NCBI RefSeq assembly: GCF_001613145.1
Contig: NZ_BDBU01000002.1
Span: 425,251 to 489,250, forward strand
Origin: Nocardia jejuensis NBRC 103114
GTDB lineage: Bacteria; Actinomycetota; Actinomycetes; Mycobacteriales; Mycobacteriaceae
Length of the DNA: 64,000 nt
Direction: 5' to 3'
Shown piece by piece: positions 1-10,973 of this stretch. The notes below the pieces were generated by a model. It ran no database searches. It had not been told where the DNA came from and saw only the letters and a program-made list of their open reading frames with translations. A program made the position numbers and the translations under genes. The stretch's first letter is position 1; every line of letters begins with the position of its first letter.

Positions 1-2207
<2,207 letters not shown>

Positions 2208-2525
2208 GGTTCCTCCGAACTCGGGCAGCGCGAAATCCCGTCCCCTCGGCGCCCGGGACAGGACTCCTCGCCCGGTGACACACACGGTGATCCTCTTGCT
2301 GCGCCGATGCAGGATGCGGTGATAGTACGTGTGCCACAACGGGTTTCGTCCACTCGGAGAGGGAAGATCAGGGTGTTGCACAAACCCGGACCCGGCCGCT
2401 CTGTGACTCGCACCAATTACCGCGCTCGATCGGCGAAACAATGAAACATGTGCTCACACAACAACTTCCGCACGCAAATATTCGGTGGTGTATCGTCGGG
2501 CGTGCGGCTACCGTGGTGGAACGCC
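2208..2525. other. Intergenic region between PKS and tRNA-Arg
   Basis: No gene is supported here. It must contain the promoter of the leftward PKS and that of the rightward tRNA. The part from about 2400 to 2500 is visibly more AT-rich than the surroundings, as expected for promoter DNA. No clear operator was found. Confidence 0.5.
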
Positions 2526-2601
2526 GCCTACGTAGCTCAACGGACAGAGCGCCTGAATTCGACTCAGGCAGGTGGAGGTTCGAATCCTCTCGTGGGCTCC
2601 A
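2526..2601 (+). tRNA. tRNA-Arg (anticodon TCG)
   Basis: A full cloverleaf can be folded by eye. The acceptor stem is GCCTACG (2526-2532) with CGTGGGC (2591-2597). The D-arm is GCTC/GAGC. The anticodon stem is CCTGA/TCAGG with the seven-base loop ATTCGAC, which gives anticodon TCG at 2559-2561 and reads CGA arginine codons. The T-arm is GGAGG/CCTCT around TTCGAAT. The discriminator base is T and the CCA end is encoded at 2599-2601. The gene stands alone. Confidence 0.96.
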
Positions 2602-2899
2602 CGACGCGCGAGAGTTCCTGCGCGCGAGGCCCGAACGGCAGCCCGCCGCGGCCTCGTCACCGGCGCGGTGGGCGTTCGACTCTCGCCGCGCGGACCGTGG
2701 GCGCACGTCGAGGCATCGGTGTGACGGTGATTCACCGTGCCCTCCGGGGGTATGCGAATGATGTCCAGTGTCTATCCGGTCCGGACGCGGCCGGGCAGAC
2801 GTGCGCGAAACCCTGTGAGCAGGCGGGCCGTCAACGGTGACGGTCACCTCGACGACGCGATGTTCCGCTGGTCGCAGGTGGCATCAGGAGAGGCCATCC

Positions 2900-3337
2900 A
2901 TGAGTGACAAGTCTGCCGCGCCCGCGCGGGGACGCGGTCGGCGCGTGCGCGTGCTCGGCGGTGTGTGTGCGTGTGCGCTGGCGTTCGCGGTGTCGGGATG
3001 TGACACCTCGCCCGGGGTGTTCTCCGCCACCACCACGCCCTCGACCGCGGTGAGCGGTACCGACAGCCCCGAAGTTCTGTTGCCCCCGCAGAATTCGCGA
3101 TCCGTCTCCGTTCCCTCGGCCATCTCGCCGGAGAAACTGCGGAGCAAGAGCTGTGCGGATCTGAAGGATCGGCTCGATGCGATGCGCGAGGAATCGGGGC
3201 AGGCGGCCGTCGATCGTGCGGTCGAGGACGCCATCGCCGAATTCCCCGGGTCCGCGGACTGGTCGGTGCTGACCGAGGAGCAGCGTCAGGCGGTGATCTC
3301 CGGCGCCCGGGACGCGGGCGCGGGAACCTGTAGCTGA
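2900..3337 (+). CDS. Small putative lipoprotein of unknown function
   Basis: A 145-residue protein with a basic N-terminus, a hydrophobic segment (about residues 17-32) and a lipobox VSGC, so it is probably an exported lipoprotein. A Ser/Thr/Pro-rich tether is followed by a predicted helical domain with two Cys (KSCADLKD and the C-terminal GTCS) that could form a disulfide. The ATG is preceded by AGGAGAGG at good spacing, so the in-frame upstream extension to 2837 is not needed. It converges on the catalase gene and shares its terminator. I do not recognise the family. Confidence 0.8.
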   Translation: MSDKSAAPARGRGRRVRVLGGVCACALAFAVSGCDTSPGVFSATTTPSTAVSGTDSPEVLLPPQNSRSVSVPSAISPEKLRSKSCADLKDRLDAMREESGQAAVDRAVEDAIAEFPGSADWSVLTEEQRQAVISGARDAGAGTCS

Positions 3338-3380
3338 GACCGCTCCGGATATCTCCGTGGGAGCTGATCCGGTCCGGATC

Positions 3381-3427
3381 TCCCCGGAATCCGGGTGTCC
3401 CGCAAGGACACCCGGATTCCGAGGGGA
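3381..3427. terminator. Bidirectional terminator hairpin
   Basis: A perfect 15-bp inverted repeat (3386-3400 with 3406-3420) around a five-base CGCAA loop, extended by TCCCC/GGGGA after a two-base bulge. It lies between the convergent lipoprotein and catalase genes and can serve both. Confidence 0.85.
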
Positions 3428-3430
3428 TGC

Positions 3431-4951
3431 TCAGGCCTTGTGGCGTGCGGAGGACCGGGCCTTGTTGGATTGCTCCGCGGCCTTGGGATCGCTCTGTCCC
3501 TGCTTCTGCGCGACGCCCGCCGCGACCCGGTCGCCCAGATCCTTGTCGACGTTGTGCCAGTAGTCGAAGGCTCGCGCGAGCACCGGCTCGGAGACGCCGT
3601 TGAGCAGATGCCCGACGATATTGTCCACCAGCCGATCGCGCGCGGCATCGTCGAGCACGTCGCGCACCATGGTCCCGGCCTGCCCCCAATCGTCGTCCTC
3701 GGACCGCAACGTGTATGCGGTGCGGACCATTTCACCGTCGGTGTGCCAGCCCAGTACTGGACCCGCCGACGTGGCGTCCGCGTGCGGACCGCCCTTGGAA
3801 TTGGGGACGTAGACCGGATCGCCGGGGTTGTGATGGCGCATGGCCCCGTCCTTGGAATAGGAGCGCACCGTCGTGGCGCGGGGCGTATTGACCGGCAGCT
3901 CCGAGTAGTTCACGCCGATCCGGGCTCGATGTGCGTCCGGATAGGAGAACCAGCGCCCCAGCAGCATCTTGTCCGGGCTCGGCCCGGTGCCGGGCACCGC
4001 GCTGCTGGGTGCGAACGCGGCCTGCTCGATCTCGGTGTGATAATCGGCCGGGTTGCGGTTCAACGTCATTCGGCCCACCTCGATCAGCGGATAGTCCGCG
4101 TGCGGCCACACCTTGGTCAGATCGAAGGGATTGAAGCGGTAGGTCTTGGCATCTTGGAACGGCATGATCTGCATGTGCAGCGTCCAGCTGGGATGGTCGC
4201 CGCCCTCGATGTGCTCCCACAGATCCCGGGTGTGGTAGTCGGTGTCCATCGAGGCCATCTGATCGCCCTCGTCCTGGGTGAAGTACTCGATGCCCTGGTC
4301 GGTCTTGAAATGGTATTTGACCCAATACTTTTCGCCCGACGCGTTGTACCAGAGGTAGGTGTGGCTCGAGTACCCGTTCATGTGCCGCCAGCTGCGGGGG
4401 ATACCCCGATCGCCCATCAGCCAGGTCACCTGGTGCGCCGATTCGGGGGACAGCGTCCAGAAGTCCCACTGCATATCGTGATCGCGCAGATTGTTGTCCG
4501 CGCGGCGTTTCTGCGAGCGGATGAAGTCCTGGAACTTCATCGGATCGCGCACGAAGAACACCGGGGTGTTGTTGCCGACCAGATCGAAATTCCCTTGCCC
4601 GGTATAGAATTTCAGGGCGAAACCGCGCGGATCACGCCAGGTGTCCGGGCTGCCGCGCTCACCGGCGACGGTGGAGAACCGGGCCAGCATCTCGGTCTTC
4701 TTCCCGGGCTGGAACACCTCGGCCATGGTGTAGGCGCTCACATCGTGGGTCACCTCGAAGGTGCCGAACGCACCGCCGCCCTTGGCATGTGGCTGGCGCT
4801 CGGGCACGCGCTCACGATTGAACGCCGCCATCTTCTCGATCAGATAGGCGTCGTGCAGCAGGATCGGCCCGTCGGGGCCGACGGTGAGCGAATGCTCGTC
4901 GCTGGTAACCGGAATTCCGGCGTCGTCGGTGGTGAAATTTCGATCGGACAT
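3431..4951 (-). CDS. katA: Monofunctional heme catalase, small-subunit type
   Basis: Converts hydrogen peroxide to water and oxygen in the cytoplasm. The 506-residue length is typical of clade 3 catalases. The catalytic His lies in FEVTHDVS, the distal Asn in VGNNTPVFF, and the proximal heme ligand Tyr in [35 protein letters not shown] is the usual catalase block. The ATG follows AAGGAAGTCGAG. A short proline-rich reading frame ends 12 nt upstream on the same strand and may be co-transcribed. No fur-like gene is adjacent. The symbol is given for the family, not from a strain-specific match. Confidence 0.96.
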   Translation of the reverse strand: MSDRNFTTDDAGIPVTSDEHSLTVGPDGPILLHDAYLIEKMAAFNRERVPERQPHAKGGGAFGTFEVTHDVSAYTMAEVFQPGKKTEMLARFSTVAGERGSPDTWRDPRGFALKFYTGQGNFDLVGNNTPVFFVRDPMKFQDFIRSQKRRADNNLRDHDMQWDFWTLSPESAHQVTWLMGDRGIPRSWRHMNGYSSHTYLWYNASGEKYWVKYHFKTDQGIEYFTQDEGDQMASMDTDYHTRDLWEHIEGGDHPSWTLHMQIMPFQDAKTYRFNPFDLTKVWPHADYPLIEVGRMTLNRNPADYHTEIEQAAFAPSSAVPGTGPSPDKMLLGRWFSYPDAHRARIGVNYSELPVNTPRATTVRSYSKDGAMRHHNPGDPVYVPNSKGGPHADATSAGPVLGWHTDGEMVRTAYTLRSEDDDWGQAGTMVRDVLDDAARDRLVDNIVGHLLNGVSEPVLARAFDYWHNVDKDLGDRVAAGVAQKQGQSDPKAAEQSNKARSSARHKA

Positions 4952-4963
4952 CTCGACTTCCTT

Positions 4964-5179
4964 TCACACGACCAGGGGCGGGGGCGGCTGATCCGGATCG
5001 GGCGCGGGGATCGGGGGGATCGGATCGGCCGGGCCCGGTTGCGGGAGCGGCGTACCCGGGTCCGGGACCGGGGGCGGAACCACCGGATCGGGCGCGGGGG
5101 TCGGTCTGTTGGGATCGGGAATGGGCACCGGCGAACCGGGTTCGGGTTGCGTGGCGGACGTTCCGGGCTCGAGGATCAT
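4964..5179 (-). CDS. Short proline-rich protein upstream of catalase
   Basis: A 71-residue reading frame (MILEPGTSATQPEPGSP...) that is almost entirely Pro/Asp/Pro repeats (PDPxxPxPxP). It ends 12 nt before the catalase start, which suggests one transcript. The ribosome site is weak (GAGTGGA), and an in-frame TTG at 5245 would add 22 residues. There is no signal peptide or membrane segment. GC-rich DNA can produce Pro-rich frames by chance, so translation is uncertain. Confidence 0.45.
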   Translation of the reverse strand: MILEPGTSATQPEPGSPVPIPDPNRPTPAPDPVVPPPVPDPGTPLPQPGPADPIPPIPAPDPDQPPPPLVV

Positions 5180-5343
5180 GGGTTTTCCACTCTGCTGGAC
5201 GATCTTGCCTGCTGTGGGCCGCATACCCGGAAGACCGGTACACAATCGTTGCCCGGTTTGTCCGGGCCATCCCCGGGTATGGCGGTGAATGGGTCACGGG
5301 CCGCTCGCCTGTGACGCAGAATCGACACACGGAGGCAAGCGCA

Positions 5344-5598
5344 ATGGCAACCTATGGAGAACGCAGGGTGCGCGGAGGCGGAACCCGATTCGGCGGCGTG
5401 CTCATGGCGCTGGTGCTGCTATGGCTGATCATCGGCGCGGTCGCCGCGGGTCAACGGCACTACTTCGACGACGCGCCCACCAACTGCGCGGGTGCGAGCA
5501 CCATCGCGATCACCATCCTGGCCGGCCCGCTGAACTACGCCGGAGTGAACCCGAAGATCGACGATTGCAACGTGGACGTGCCGCAGCCCAGCCCGTAA
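5344..5598 (+). CDS. Small single-pass membrane or secreted protein
   Basis: An 84-residue protein with a basic, Gly-rich N-terminus (GERRVRGGGTRFGG), one hydrophobic helix (VLMALVLLWLIIGAVAAG, about residues 19-36) and a short exported tail with two Cys (TNCAG and DDCNVD) that may form a disulfide. The ATG has GGAGG upstream (CGGAGGCAAGCGCA). A lipoprotein gene follows 42 nt downstream on the same strand, so the two may be co-transcribed. Function unknown. Confidence 0.75.
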   Translation: MATYGERRVRGGGTRFGGVLMALVLLWLIIGAVAAGQRHYFDDAPTNCAGASTIAITILAGPLNYAGVNPKIDDCNVDVPQPSP

Positions 5599-5640
5599 AC
5601 GACCCGAGCAGTCCCAGGCCTCACACCCCGAGGAGTTGTC

Positions 5641-5955
5641 GTGCGTAAACGAATTCCCGTCCTGATGGCGGCCCTGTGCTCCACCGTGATTCTCGTCGGT
5701 TGCGACAAGGCGGAGGAAGTGGTGAACAAGGGCGGGGACACCCCCTGCAGCGAGTTCACCGCGCAGGATCGTGACAAGCAGCGGGTCACCGTCCGCAAGT
5801 ATCTGGAGAAGGACACGGAGGTCACCCCGACACCGAGCGCGGACACCGTGGACGCCTCGATCGGCGCCATCTCGCTCATGTGCGGTGCGCAGGCGAATCC
5901 GGACACTCCGATCAAGAACGCCGACCTGACCGGCATCCTGGTTCCGAAGAAGTAG
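5641..5955 (+). CDS. HdeA-like lipoprotein
   Basis: A 104-residue exported protein starting at GTG. The signal peptide ends in the lipobox LVGC. The mature part has the pattern of the HdeA/HdeB acid-chaperone fold: CSEFTAQDRDKQ..., a helical middle, then LMCGAQANPDTPI with the second Cys. In proteobacteria these bind unfolded periplasmic proteins at low pH; for this actinobacterial homologue the role is only inferred. A strong terminator follows directly. Confidence 0.7.
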   Translation: MRKRIPVLMAALCSTVILVGCDKAEEVVNKGGDTPCSEFTAQDRDKQRVTVRKYLEKDTEVTPTPSADTVDASIGAISLMCGAQANPDTPIKNADLTGILVPKK

Positions 5956-5961
5956 GTCTCG

Positions 5962-5995
5962 CGAAACCCGTGTGGCAGCAGCCGCACGGGTTTCG
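5962..5995 (+). terminator. Terminator after the HdeA-like gene
   Basis: An 11-bp perfect stem CGAAACCCGTG / CACGGGTTTCG around a 12-base loop, 7 nt after the stop codon. Confidence 0.8.
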
Positions 5996-6057
5996 TGCGT
6001 CCGGGGCCGGGTAAGGCGCCCGATATCACCGCTCGAACTCCGGAACAGGAGGGTGCC

Positions 6058-6387
6058 ATGCCCAAGGAATGGACAGCCGAACAGGAACGCCAGTATCGGC
6101 ACATCAAGGATTCGGCGAAGGAGCGCGGCGCGAGCACCGAGCGCGCCGCGGAGATCGGGGCCCGCACGGTCAACAAGAACCGCGCCCGCGCCGGCCAGAC
6201 CGAGACCGCCAGCCGCACCTCTCTGCAGGGCAAGTCCCCGCAGCAGCGCGGTGGACAGCGCTCGGGCACCAACGGGCCCAAAGGTCTTACCAGAGACCAG
6301 CTTTACAACGAGGCCCGCCAGCGCAACGTCAAAGGCCGCTCCACCATGACGAAGGCGCAGTTGGCGAAGGCGCTCGGCAAGGACTGA
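6058..6387 (+). CDS. Small basic protein with Rho N-terminal/SAP-like C-terminus
   Basis: A 109-residue, highly charged protein. The N-terminal half (EWTAEQERQYRHIKDSAKERG, then AAEIGARTVNKNRARAGQT) resembles short proteins often annotated as plasmid stabilisation proteins. The C-terminal 35 residues (LTRDQLYNEARQRNVKGRS.MTKAQLAKAL) look like the helix-extended-helix motif of the Rho-termination-factor N-terminal/SAP superfamily, which binds nucleic acid. CAGGAGG precedes the ATG. Nothing nearby suggests a plasmid. A nucleic-acid-binding role is inferred from the motif only. Confidence 0.75.
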   Translation: MPKEWTAEQERQYRHIKDSAKERGASTERAAEIGARTVNKNRARAGQTETASRTSLQGKSPQQRGGQRSGTNGPKGLTRDQLYNEARQRNVKGRSTMTKAQLAKALGKD

Positions 6388-6456
6388 CGACGAGAATGTC
6401 GTAAATATTCGCTTCGGCGGTGATATTCCCTCCGGAGTGGGTATCTGCGGTTCGTG

Positions 6457-6687
6457 ATGACAACCACGCTGGACCCCGCTGTCACCGGATCACTCGCGGA
6501 TTCGACCTGGACCGAGTGCTCCGTCGAGTCGACCGTCGATCGTCTCTACCTCGAATTCGGTGGCAAGCTCGAGCGCACCGTGGTCGCCGCGGTTGTCCGC
6601 CAGTGTGTGCAGGACCTCGACAGCGCGCCCGCCGGAGCGCTTCCCGAATTGAGCGAACGCCTCGCCCGCCAGCGCCTGCTCGGGTGA
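6457..6687 (+). CDS. Small three-helix protein, possibly DUF3562-like
   Basis: A 76-residue protein. The core, VDRLYLEFGGKLERTVVAAVVRQCVQDLDS..ALPELSERLARQRL, predicts as three amphipathic helices and resembles short DUF3562-type domains in actinobacteria. Start is ATG at 6457 or the adjoining GTG at 6454; neither has a strong ribosome site. Function unknown. Confidence 0.6.
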   Translation: MTTTLDPAVTGSLADSTWTECSVESTVDRLYLEFGGKLERTVVAAVVRQCVQDLDSAPAGALPELSERLARQRLLG

Positions 6688-6714
6688 ACCAGCTCGGTGC
6701 CGACCGACTCGACC

Positions 6715-6760
6715 TGTGAACGACCCCCGACATGTGAACGACCCCCGACATGTGAACGAG
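6715..6760 (+). repeat. 18-bp tandem repeat, 2.5 copies
   Basis: The unit TGTGAACGACCCCCGACA occurs twice head to tail (6715-6732 and 6733-6750), then as a partial third copy (6751-6759). A degenerate TGTGAACG core follows at 6770. It lies in the non-coding stretch after the three-helix protein gene. Confidence 0.85.
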
Positions 6761-6780
6761 CGCGAGACCTGTGAACGCCC

Positions 6781-6817
6781 GCAGCCCCCTGCCACCGGAT
6801 CGGTGACAGGGGGCTGC
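6781..6817. terminator. Hairpin, probable terminator
   Basis: GCAGCCCCCTG and CAGGGGGCTGC form a perfect 11-bp stem, with an inner CACC/GGTG pairing. It sits between convergent genes (6457-6687 rightward, 6905-7222 leftward). Confidence 0.75.
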
Positions 6818-6839
6818 GGACTGCGGTGCGGTCCGATCG

Positions 6840-6908
6840 GCGCTGTGCGCAGCGGATATCAGGCGCTGTGCGCAGCGGATATCAGGCGCAGTGCGCCGCG
6901 GATATCAG
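6840..6908. repeat. 23-bp tandem repeat, three copies, abutting a gene end
   Basis: Three head-to-tail copies (6840-6862, 6863-6885, 6886-6908) of a unit ending GCGGATATCAG. The first two are identical; the third differs at two positions. The last copy contains the stop codon (6905-6907) of the leftward secreted-protein gene, so the array looks like an expansion from that gene's 3' end. Confidence 0.85.
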
Positions 6909-7222
6909 GCGCAGACGCGGTTGAGGTCGTCGGTGAACGGGGTCAGGTAGGTGACGTTGTCGTCGATCAGGGCGTCGGCGTAGGCGGCGATGACGCGCTG
7001 TTCCTCACCCGAGGACACCGCGGCGAGGCCGTGCAGGCGGTCGGCCAGGGCCTGCTGAGTGGCCAGGTCGAAGCTGTCGCCGCTCGAATCGACGGCGGCG
7101 TTGATCAGATCGATGGCCGTGGAGCAGGTGGGGGACTGGGCCTGGGCCGTGGTGGCTGGGGCGACCAGCAGGGTGGCGGTGGCCGTCGCGATCAGCGCGG
7201 CGGCGGAGAAGTACTTGATCAT
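6905..7222 (-). CDS. Small secreted protein of unknown function
   Basis: A 105-residue protein with a clear Sec signal peptide (MIKYFSAAALIATATATLLVAPATTAQAQS, cleavage probably after AQA). The mature domain has one Cys near each end (PTCSTAID and NRVCA), suggesting a disulfide-closed helical bundle. Its size and helical two-Cys pattern are loosely like the hemophore-related proteins of Nocardia and Mycobacterium, but heme binding is speculative. The ATG follows GAGGGAAAC; an in-frame ATG at 7243 would add seven residues. The stop codon lies in the 23-bp repeat array. Confidence 0.8.
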   Translation of the reverse strand: MIKYFSAAALIATATATLLVAPATTAQAQSPTCSTAIDLINAAVDSSGDSFDLATQQALADRLHGLAAVSSGEEQRVIAAYADALIDDNVTYLTPFTDDLNRVCA

Positions 7223-7502
7223 GTTTCCCTCGGGGTAGCGCATCGATAACCTGGTCCGCCACTGCCGTCGGCGGACCTTGGATCGCTCACCGTAACCGGT
7301 CACCCGCGCATTCACCGAGTCGCTCGATGCCCCCAGTTCTGAGGGCTTCTGTGTTCCGAGTGCTTCTGCGCGGCGGCTGCGGTGCGACCCGTCGGCCGGA
7401 ATGCCGACAGCCCCGGCCGGAATGCGGCCGAGGCTGTTGTGCGCCAGCGTGTTTCGGTAGTCCCTCATCGACTACCGGACATCGAGGGTGGGTGGGAAGG
7501 AA

Positions 7503-8192
7503 TCAGTCGACGGGAATGCCTACGTCCATGCCGCGAGCGTTCAGCCAGGGCAGGGGATCGATCTTGACGCCGGGGGAGGTGTGCACCTCGTAGTGCAGGT
7601 GCGGTCCGGTGGAGTAGCCGCGGCTGCCCACGGTGGCGATCTCGTCGCCGGCGCGGACCTGCTGGCCCGCCTGGACCAGGATGTCCTGCATGTGGCCGTA
7701 GACCCCGATGGTGCCGTCGTCCTGCTGGATGCGGACCCACAGGCCGAAGCCCGAGGCGGGACCGGCCTCGAGGACGGTACCGTCGGTGACGGCGCGAATC
7801 GGAGTGCCCATACCGTCGCCGAAATCGATGCCGGCGTGCATCTCGCCCCAGCGGGCGCCGAAGCCCGAGGTCAGCGGGCCGGCGACGGGGCGCACGGTCT
7901 TGGGCCGGGCCTGCTCGATACCGAGGTTGTGCAGGAAGTCCACGACCTCGGGCGGGACGTTCTGCGGCATCTGCGCTTCGGGGGGCGTGAACGCGGTGAA
8001 CGCGGCCTCGTGGGTCGCGGCGGCGATGACCTCGGGAGTGCCGGCGGTGGCGTCGCCCGCGGCATGCTGATCGGCTGCTGCGAGCACCCCCAGGGAGGCG
8101 CTGACAACGGCGGTAACGGCCACGGCACGCGTTGCGGCCGTTCGGTACCGGCCGGCCTTGAGGTGGCGAGATAACGGAACGGTTACGGGCAT
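7503..8192 (-). CDS. M23-family zinc endopeptidase (secreted)
   Basis: A 229-residue exported cell-wall hydrolase that probably cuts peptidoglycan cross-bridges or stem peptides. A hydrophobic N-terminal segment (VAVTAVVSASLGVLAAA, about residues 24-40) serves for export. The LytM domain covers about residues 105-225, with the metal ligands H and D in MHAGIDFG and the HLHYE motif near the C-terminus. The catalytic pattern is complete. One MtrA-like half site (GTCACAGCG, 8243-8251) lies ~50 bp upstream; MtrA controls cell-wall hydrolases in related bacteria, but a single half site is weak evidence. Confidence 0.93.
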   Translation of the reverse strand: MPVTVPLSRHLKAGRYRTAATRAVAVTAVVSASLGVLAAADQHAAGDATAGTPEVIAAATHEAAFTAFTPPEAQMPQNVPPEVVDFLHNLGIEQARPKTVRPVAGPLTSGFGARWGEMHAGIDFGDGMGTPIRAVTDGTVLEAGPASGFGLWVRIQQDDGTIGVYGHMQDILVQAGQQVRAGDEIATVGSRGYSTGPHLHYEVHTSPGVKIDPLPWLNARGMDVGIPVD

Positions 8193-8375
8193 GCATCGAA
8201 CGTACGTCAGGCCCCAGTGGGTTCCGAAACCCTGTTGCGACCGTCACAGCGGTACAAAAGCCCAGTTGGCGGATTACAACTCGATAACGACACGAGGGTA
8301 ATTCTCGGATGACGTTGGCCAATGACCACTGCGGGTGTATTGACCGACTTGTCACCTCTGCGCCACACTACGTAA

Positions 8376-8714
8376 GTGGCGACTAACGGAGTGAATGTGC
8401 TGAGTGCGCTCGCCGACCCCACCCGCCGCGCGGTCTTCGAAGCGCTGCCGCAGGGGCCGCGTTCGGTCAGCGAACTCGCAGCGACCATCGGCGTGACCAG
8501 TTCCGCGGTCTCCCAGCACCTCAAGGTCCTACGCGAGGCCCATCTGGTGATGATGCGGCCCGAGGGGAACCGCCGCCTCTACTCCCTGGATCCGCGGGGG
8601 CTGGCCGATGCCCGCGACTATCTCGAGCAGTTCTGGCCCAGTGCGATCGCCGCGTACTCCGCGGCACTGTCCACCGCACGCGCGGATCTGCCCGATCAAC
8701 CGACGCGGCGATAG
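8376..8714 (+). CDS. ArsR-family transcriptional regulator
   Basis: A 112-residue winged-helix regulator. It has the typical opening ALADPTRRAVFEAL and recognition helix TSSAVSQHLKVLREAHLV, then a wing with RRLYSL. It lacks the metal-binding ELCVCDL motif of arsenic and cadmium sensors, so it belongs to the non-metal group seen beside SRPBCC or other enzyme genes. Start may be GTG at 8376 or GTG at 8397 (CGGAG upstream); with either, HTH residues are complete. Its 3' end overlaps the convergent glycosyltransferase gene by 19 bp. Target unknown. Confidence 0.88.
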   Translation: MATNGVNVLSALADPTRRAVFEALPQGPRSVSELAATIGVTSSAVSQHLKVLREAHLVMMRPEGNRRLYSLDPRGLADARDYLEQFWPSAIAAYSAALSTARADLPDQPTRR

Positions 8715-9685
8715 GCCTGCGGTGAGCGGCGATCCACGCCGGTGCCGGGCCACGGCCGCTTGCGCAGCTGCTTGTCGACCGCGTTGATCACCTCGGGCAC
8801 CGCGATCTTCAGCAGTCCCGGATCGGGGGTGTTCGCCGACGCGTCCCCGACCGTGCCCGCCCACAGCACCGCGTGCCGACCCAGCAGGTGTGGCGGCGGC
8901 CCGCTGCGGCTGGGCGGCGTCGGACCGAACAGCAACACCGTGCGGGTGCCGAACGCGGTGGCCAGATGCGCCACGCCGGTATCCCCGCACACCACCAGTG
9001 CGGCCTCGGCGACCGTGGCGGCCAGTTCGATCAGGTTCTGCTGACCCGCGAGGACTCGCGCCGGTGAGAGTCCCGCGCGGGCGGCGACGCCCAGCGCCAG
9101 TTCGCGCTCGGTTTCATCGCCGGTCAGCACGACCTCGCGGCCCTGCACCAGCAGATGCCGTACGACCGCGGCGAACCGGTCCGCCGGCCAGCGCCGCGCG
9201 GGTGCGCCCGCGCCGATGTGCACGACCACGCAATCGCGATGGCTGGTGGTGGACACCGGCGGCACCAGGCCGAGATTGCGGCGATCGGCCGCGATGCCCT
9301 CGGAGTCCAGCAGATGGCACCAGCGGTCGACCTCGTGCATATCGGGCTGCCACCGTGGGCCGGGCAATTCCGGGAACGCCGCATTGCGATAGGTGAGGAT
9401 GCGCGCGGGGCAGGTCTTGGTCAATTGTGTGAGGCTCTCGGCGCTTTCACCGTCCAGGTTGACCGCCAGTGCGGGAGTCTCACCGTCCCATCGCATTCCG
9501 ATCGGCGCGAGGACGGGCAGCATCTCGTCGACCGAGGCGATCAGGTCCACGATGGGTTTGAGCCGAGGGGGCGCGGCCAGCACGATGTGATCGGCGGGCC
9601 GGGCTCGTCGCAGGGCGCGCAGCGCGGGGACAGCGGTGAGCAGATCACCCAGTCCGCGTGCCCGCAGCACGAGTACAACCGCCAC
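8696..9685 (-). CDS. Glycosyltransferase family 9 protein
   Basis: A 329-residue GT-B glycosyltransferase of the heptosyltransferase-like family 9, which moves a sugar from a nucleotide donor to an envelope or secondary-metabolite acceptor. The N-terminal LRARGLGDLLTAVPALRALRRA block and the C-terminal GDTGVAHLATAFGTRTVLLFGPTPP donor-site block are both present. GTG at 9685 is chosen because AGGAGA lies just upstream and it begins right before the Rossmann strand (VAVVLVLRARG). The 3' end overlaps arsR convergently. The acceptor cannot be predicted. Confidence 0.9.
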   Translation of the reverse strand: MAVVLVLRARGLGDLLTAVPALRALRRARPADHIVLAAPPRLKPIVDLIASVDEMLPVLAPIGMRWDGETPALAVNLDGESAESLTQLTKTCPARILTYRNAAFPELPGPRWQPDMHEVDRWCHLLDSEGIAADRRNLGLVPPVSTTSHRDCVVVHIGAGAPARRWPADRFAAVVRHLLVQGREVVLTGDETERELALGVAARAGLSPARVLAGQQNLIELAATVAEAALVVCGDTGVAHLATAFGTRTVLLFGPTPPSRSGPPPHLLGRHAVLWAGTVGDASANTPDPGLLKIAVPEVINAVDKQLRKRPWPGTGVDRRSPQAYRRVG

Positions 9686-9895
9686 CTGAGTTCTCCTAGC
9701 CGATAACACGTGTCCTGCCGGGAGGGCCCGCCGCACAGCCACGCGGGGGAACCACTGGGAGCGGATTACCCGGCTCGTAGGCGTGCGAAACCCCGTCGGG
9801 CGAATGTCCGAAAGGTCGGGAGTATGACGGATCGACGGAGCAAATGAGTACTACTGGCTGTCGTTGACGCGGGCCGATCAACTACCGTGTGCCCC

Positions 9896-10246
9896 ATGAC
9901 GTTCGTCTACAACCTTGTCGTCGTGACCCACCTGCTCGGTATGGCGGCGGTGGTCGGCGGCTACGTCGCCTCGCAGCCGCGCGTATCGGAACTCATGGTG
10001 TGGGGCGCTCGCGCGCAGCTCGTCACCGGCGTCGTGCTGGTCGGCATGGCCGAGTCGATCGATTCGCTCGGCAAGGACCCGAACATGCCCAAGATCATCA
10101 CCAAACTGGTGATCGCGGTGCTGGTCGCGGCGTTCGCCGAAATGGGTCGCGCGGATGCCAAGCGCGGCAAGGCGCTCCCGTGGATGACGCACGCCGCGGG
10201 TGGACTCGCCATCCTCAATGTCTTCGTCGCGGCACTCTGGCACTGA
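9896..10246 (+). CDS. Four-helix membrane protein of unknown function
   Basis: A 116-residue protein with about four hydrophobic helices: VYNLVVVTHLLGMAAVVGGY, AQLVTGVVLVGM, IITKLVIAVLVAAFAEM and AAGGLAILNVFVAALW. A conserved-looking His sits in VTHLLGM. It lacks a ribosome site and a CTACCGT -10-like box lies just upstream, so the message may be leaderless. GTG at 9887 is an alternative start. A strong hairpin follows the stop. No function can be assigned. Confidence 0.75.
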   Translation: MTFVYNLVVVTHLLGMAAVVGGYVASQPRVSELMVWGARAQLVTGVVLVGMAESIDSLGKDPNMPKIITKLVIAVLVAAFAEMGRADAKRGKALPWMTHAAGGLAILNVFVAALWH

Positions 10247-10271
10247 GCCGAGTCGAACCGAGCCCACTCCC

Positions 10272-10327
10272 GCCCGGCCGAACGGTCATCGCACAGTCCG
10301 TGCGGTGACCGTTTCTCGTCGGCCGGG
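10272..10327 (+). terminator. Long terminator hairpin
   Basis: GCCCGGCCGA pairs with TCGGCCGGGC at the base; an inner arm ACGGTCATCGCAC pairs with GTGCGGTGACCGT (one mismatch) around AGTCC. It lies between convergent genes ending at 10246 and 10418. Confidence 0.75.
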
Positions 10328-10417
10328 CCTGGGGTGCGAGTGTGCAGGGGATGCATGAATGTGGTGTGGCCGCAGGCGGTTTCGTGGGGTAGCGGCCGCG
10401 TCTCTGGGACCGGCGGT

Positions 10418-10753
10418 TCAGCTCGAGCGCGGCATGTACATGATCATGGTGACTCCGACGAGGCACACCGCCGCCCCGATCACGTCCCACCGATCCGGCC
10501 GGAACCCGTCCATCGCCATTCCCCATGCGAGCGACCCGGCCACGAACACCCCGCCGTAGGCGGCCAGGATCCTGCCGAAGTCGGCATCGGGTTGCAGCGT
10601 GGCCACGAACCCGTACACCCCCAGCGCGATCACCCCGGCCCCCATCCACCCCCAGCCGCGATGCTCCCGGACGCCCTGCCAGATCAGCCACGCGCCACCG
10701 ATCTCGGCGACAGCGGCCAGTGCGAACAACACGATGGATCGGAGCACGGTCAT
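10418..10753 (-). CDS. YnfA family (UPF0060) membrane protein
   Basis: A 111-residue four-helix membrane protein of the UPF0060/YnfA family, a relative of small multidrug transporters. Diagnostic blocks are [62 protein letters not shown] and [27 protein letters not shown]. Length and topology fit the family (about 108-112 residues). The ATG at 10753 starts directly at the first helix. The substrate is not established. Confidence 0.92.
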   Translation of the reverse strand: MTVLRSIVLFALAAVAEIGGAWLIWQGVREHRGWGWMGAGVIALGVYGFVATLQPDADFGRILAAYGGVFVAGSLAWGMAMDGFRPDRWDVIGAAVCLVGVTMIMYMPRSS

Positions 10754-10973
10754 GGAATCGAACCTTAAGGGGCCACCGCTGCGACCCCGGGGTGCACGCG
10801 TCCGTCCGGAGGCCGGTGCTCGCCCGCGCACCTCGCGTGCAGGGGTGGTCACGGCGTTGTCGCATCGGGCCGCGATCCTCGATGCCCGGATGCGATCGGC
10901 GTGCGGCCTCGGGCGGGCCGGCGCGCTACGCGATCGCCGGCGCCGCCTCGTGGCTGCTTACTCCTTTCTGTGA

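Noticed and set aside
6058..6387. Evidence for a plasmid or integrated element
   Set aside because: The gene resembles so-called plasmid stabilisation proteins, but there are no replication, transfer, integrase or transposase genes anywhere in the window.
8243..8251. MtrA-like site before the M23 endopeptidase
   Set aside because: Only one GTCACAGCG half is visible where two spaced halves are expected; kept as a remark, not as a feature.
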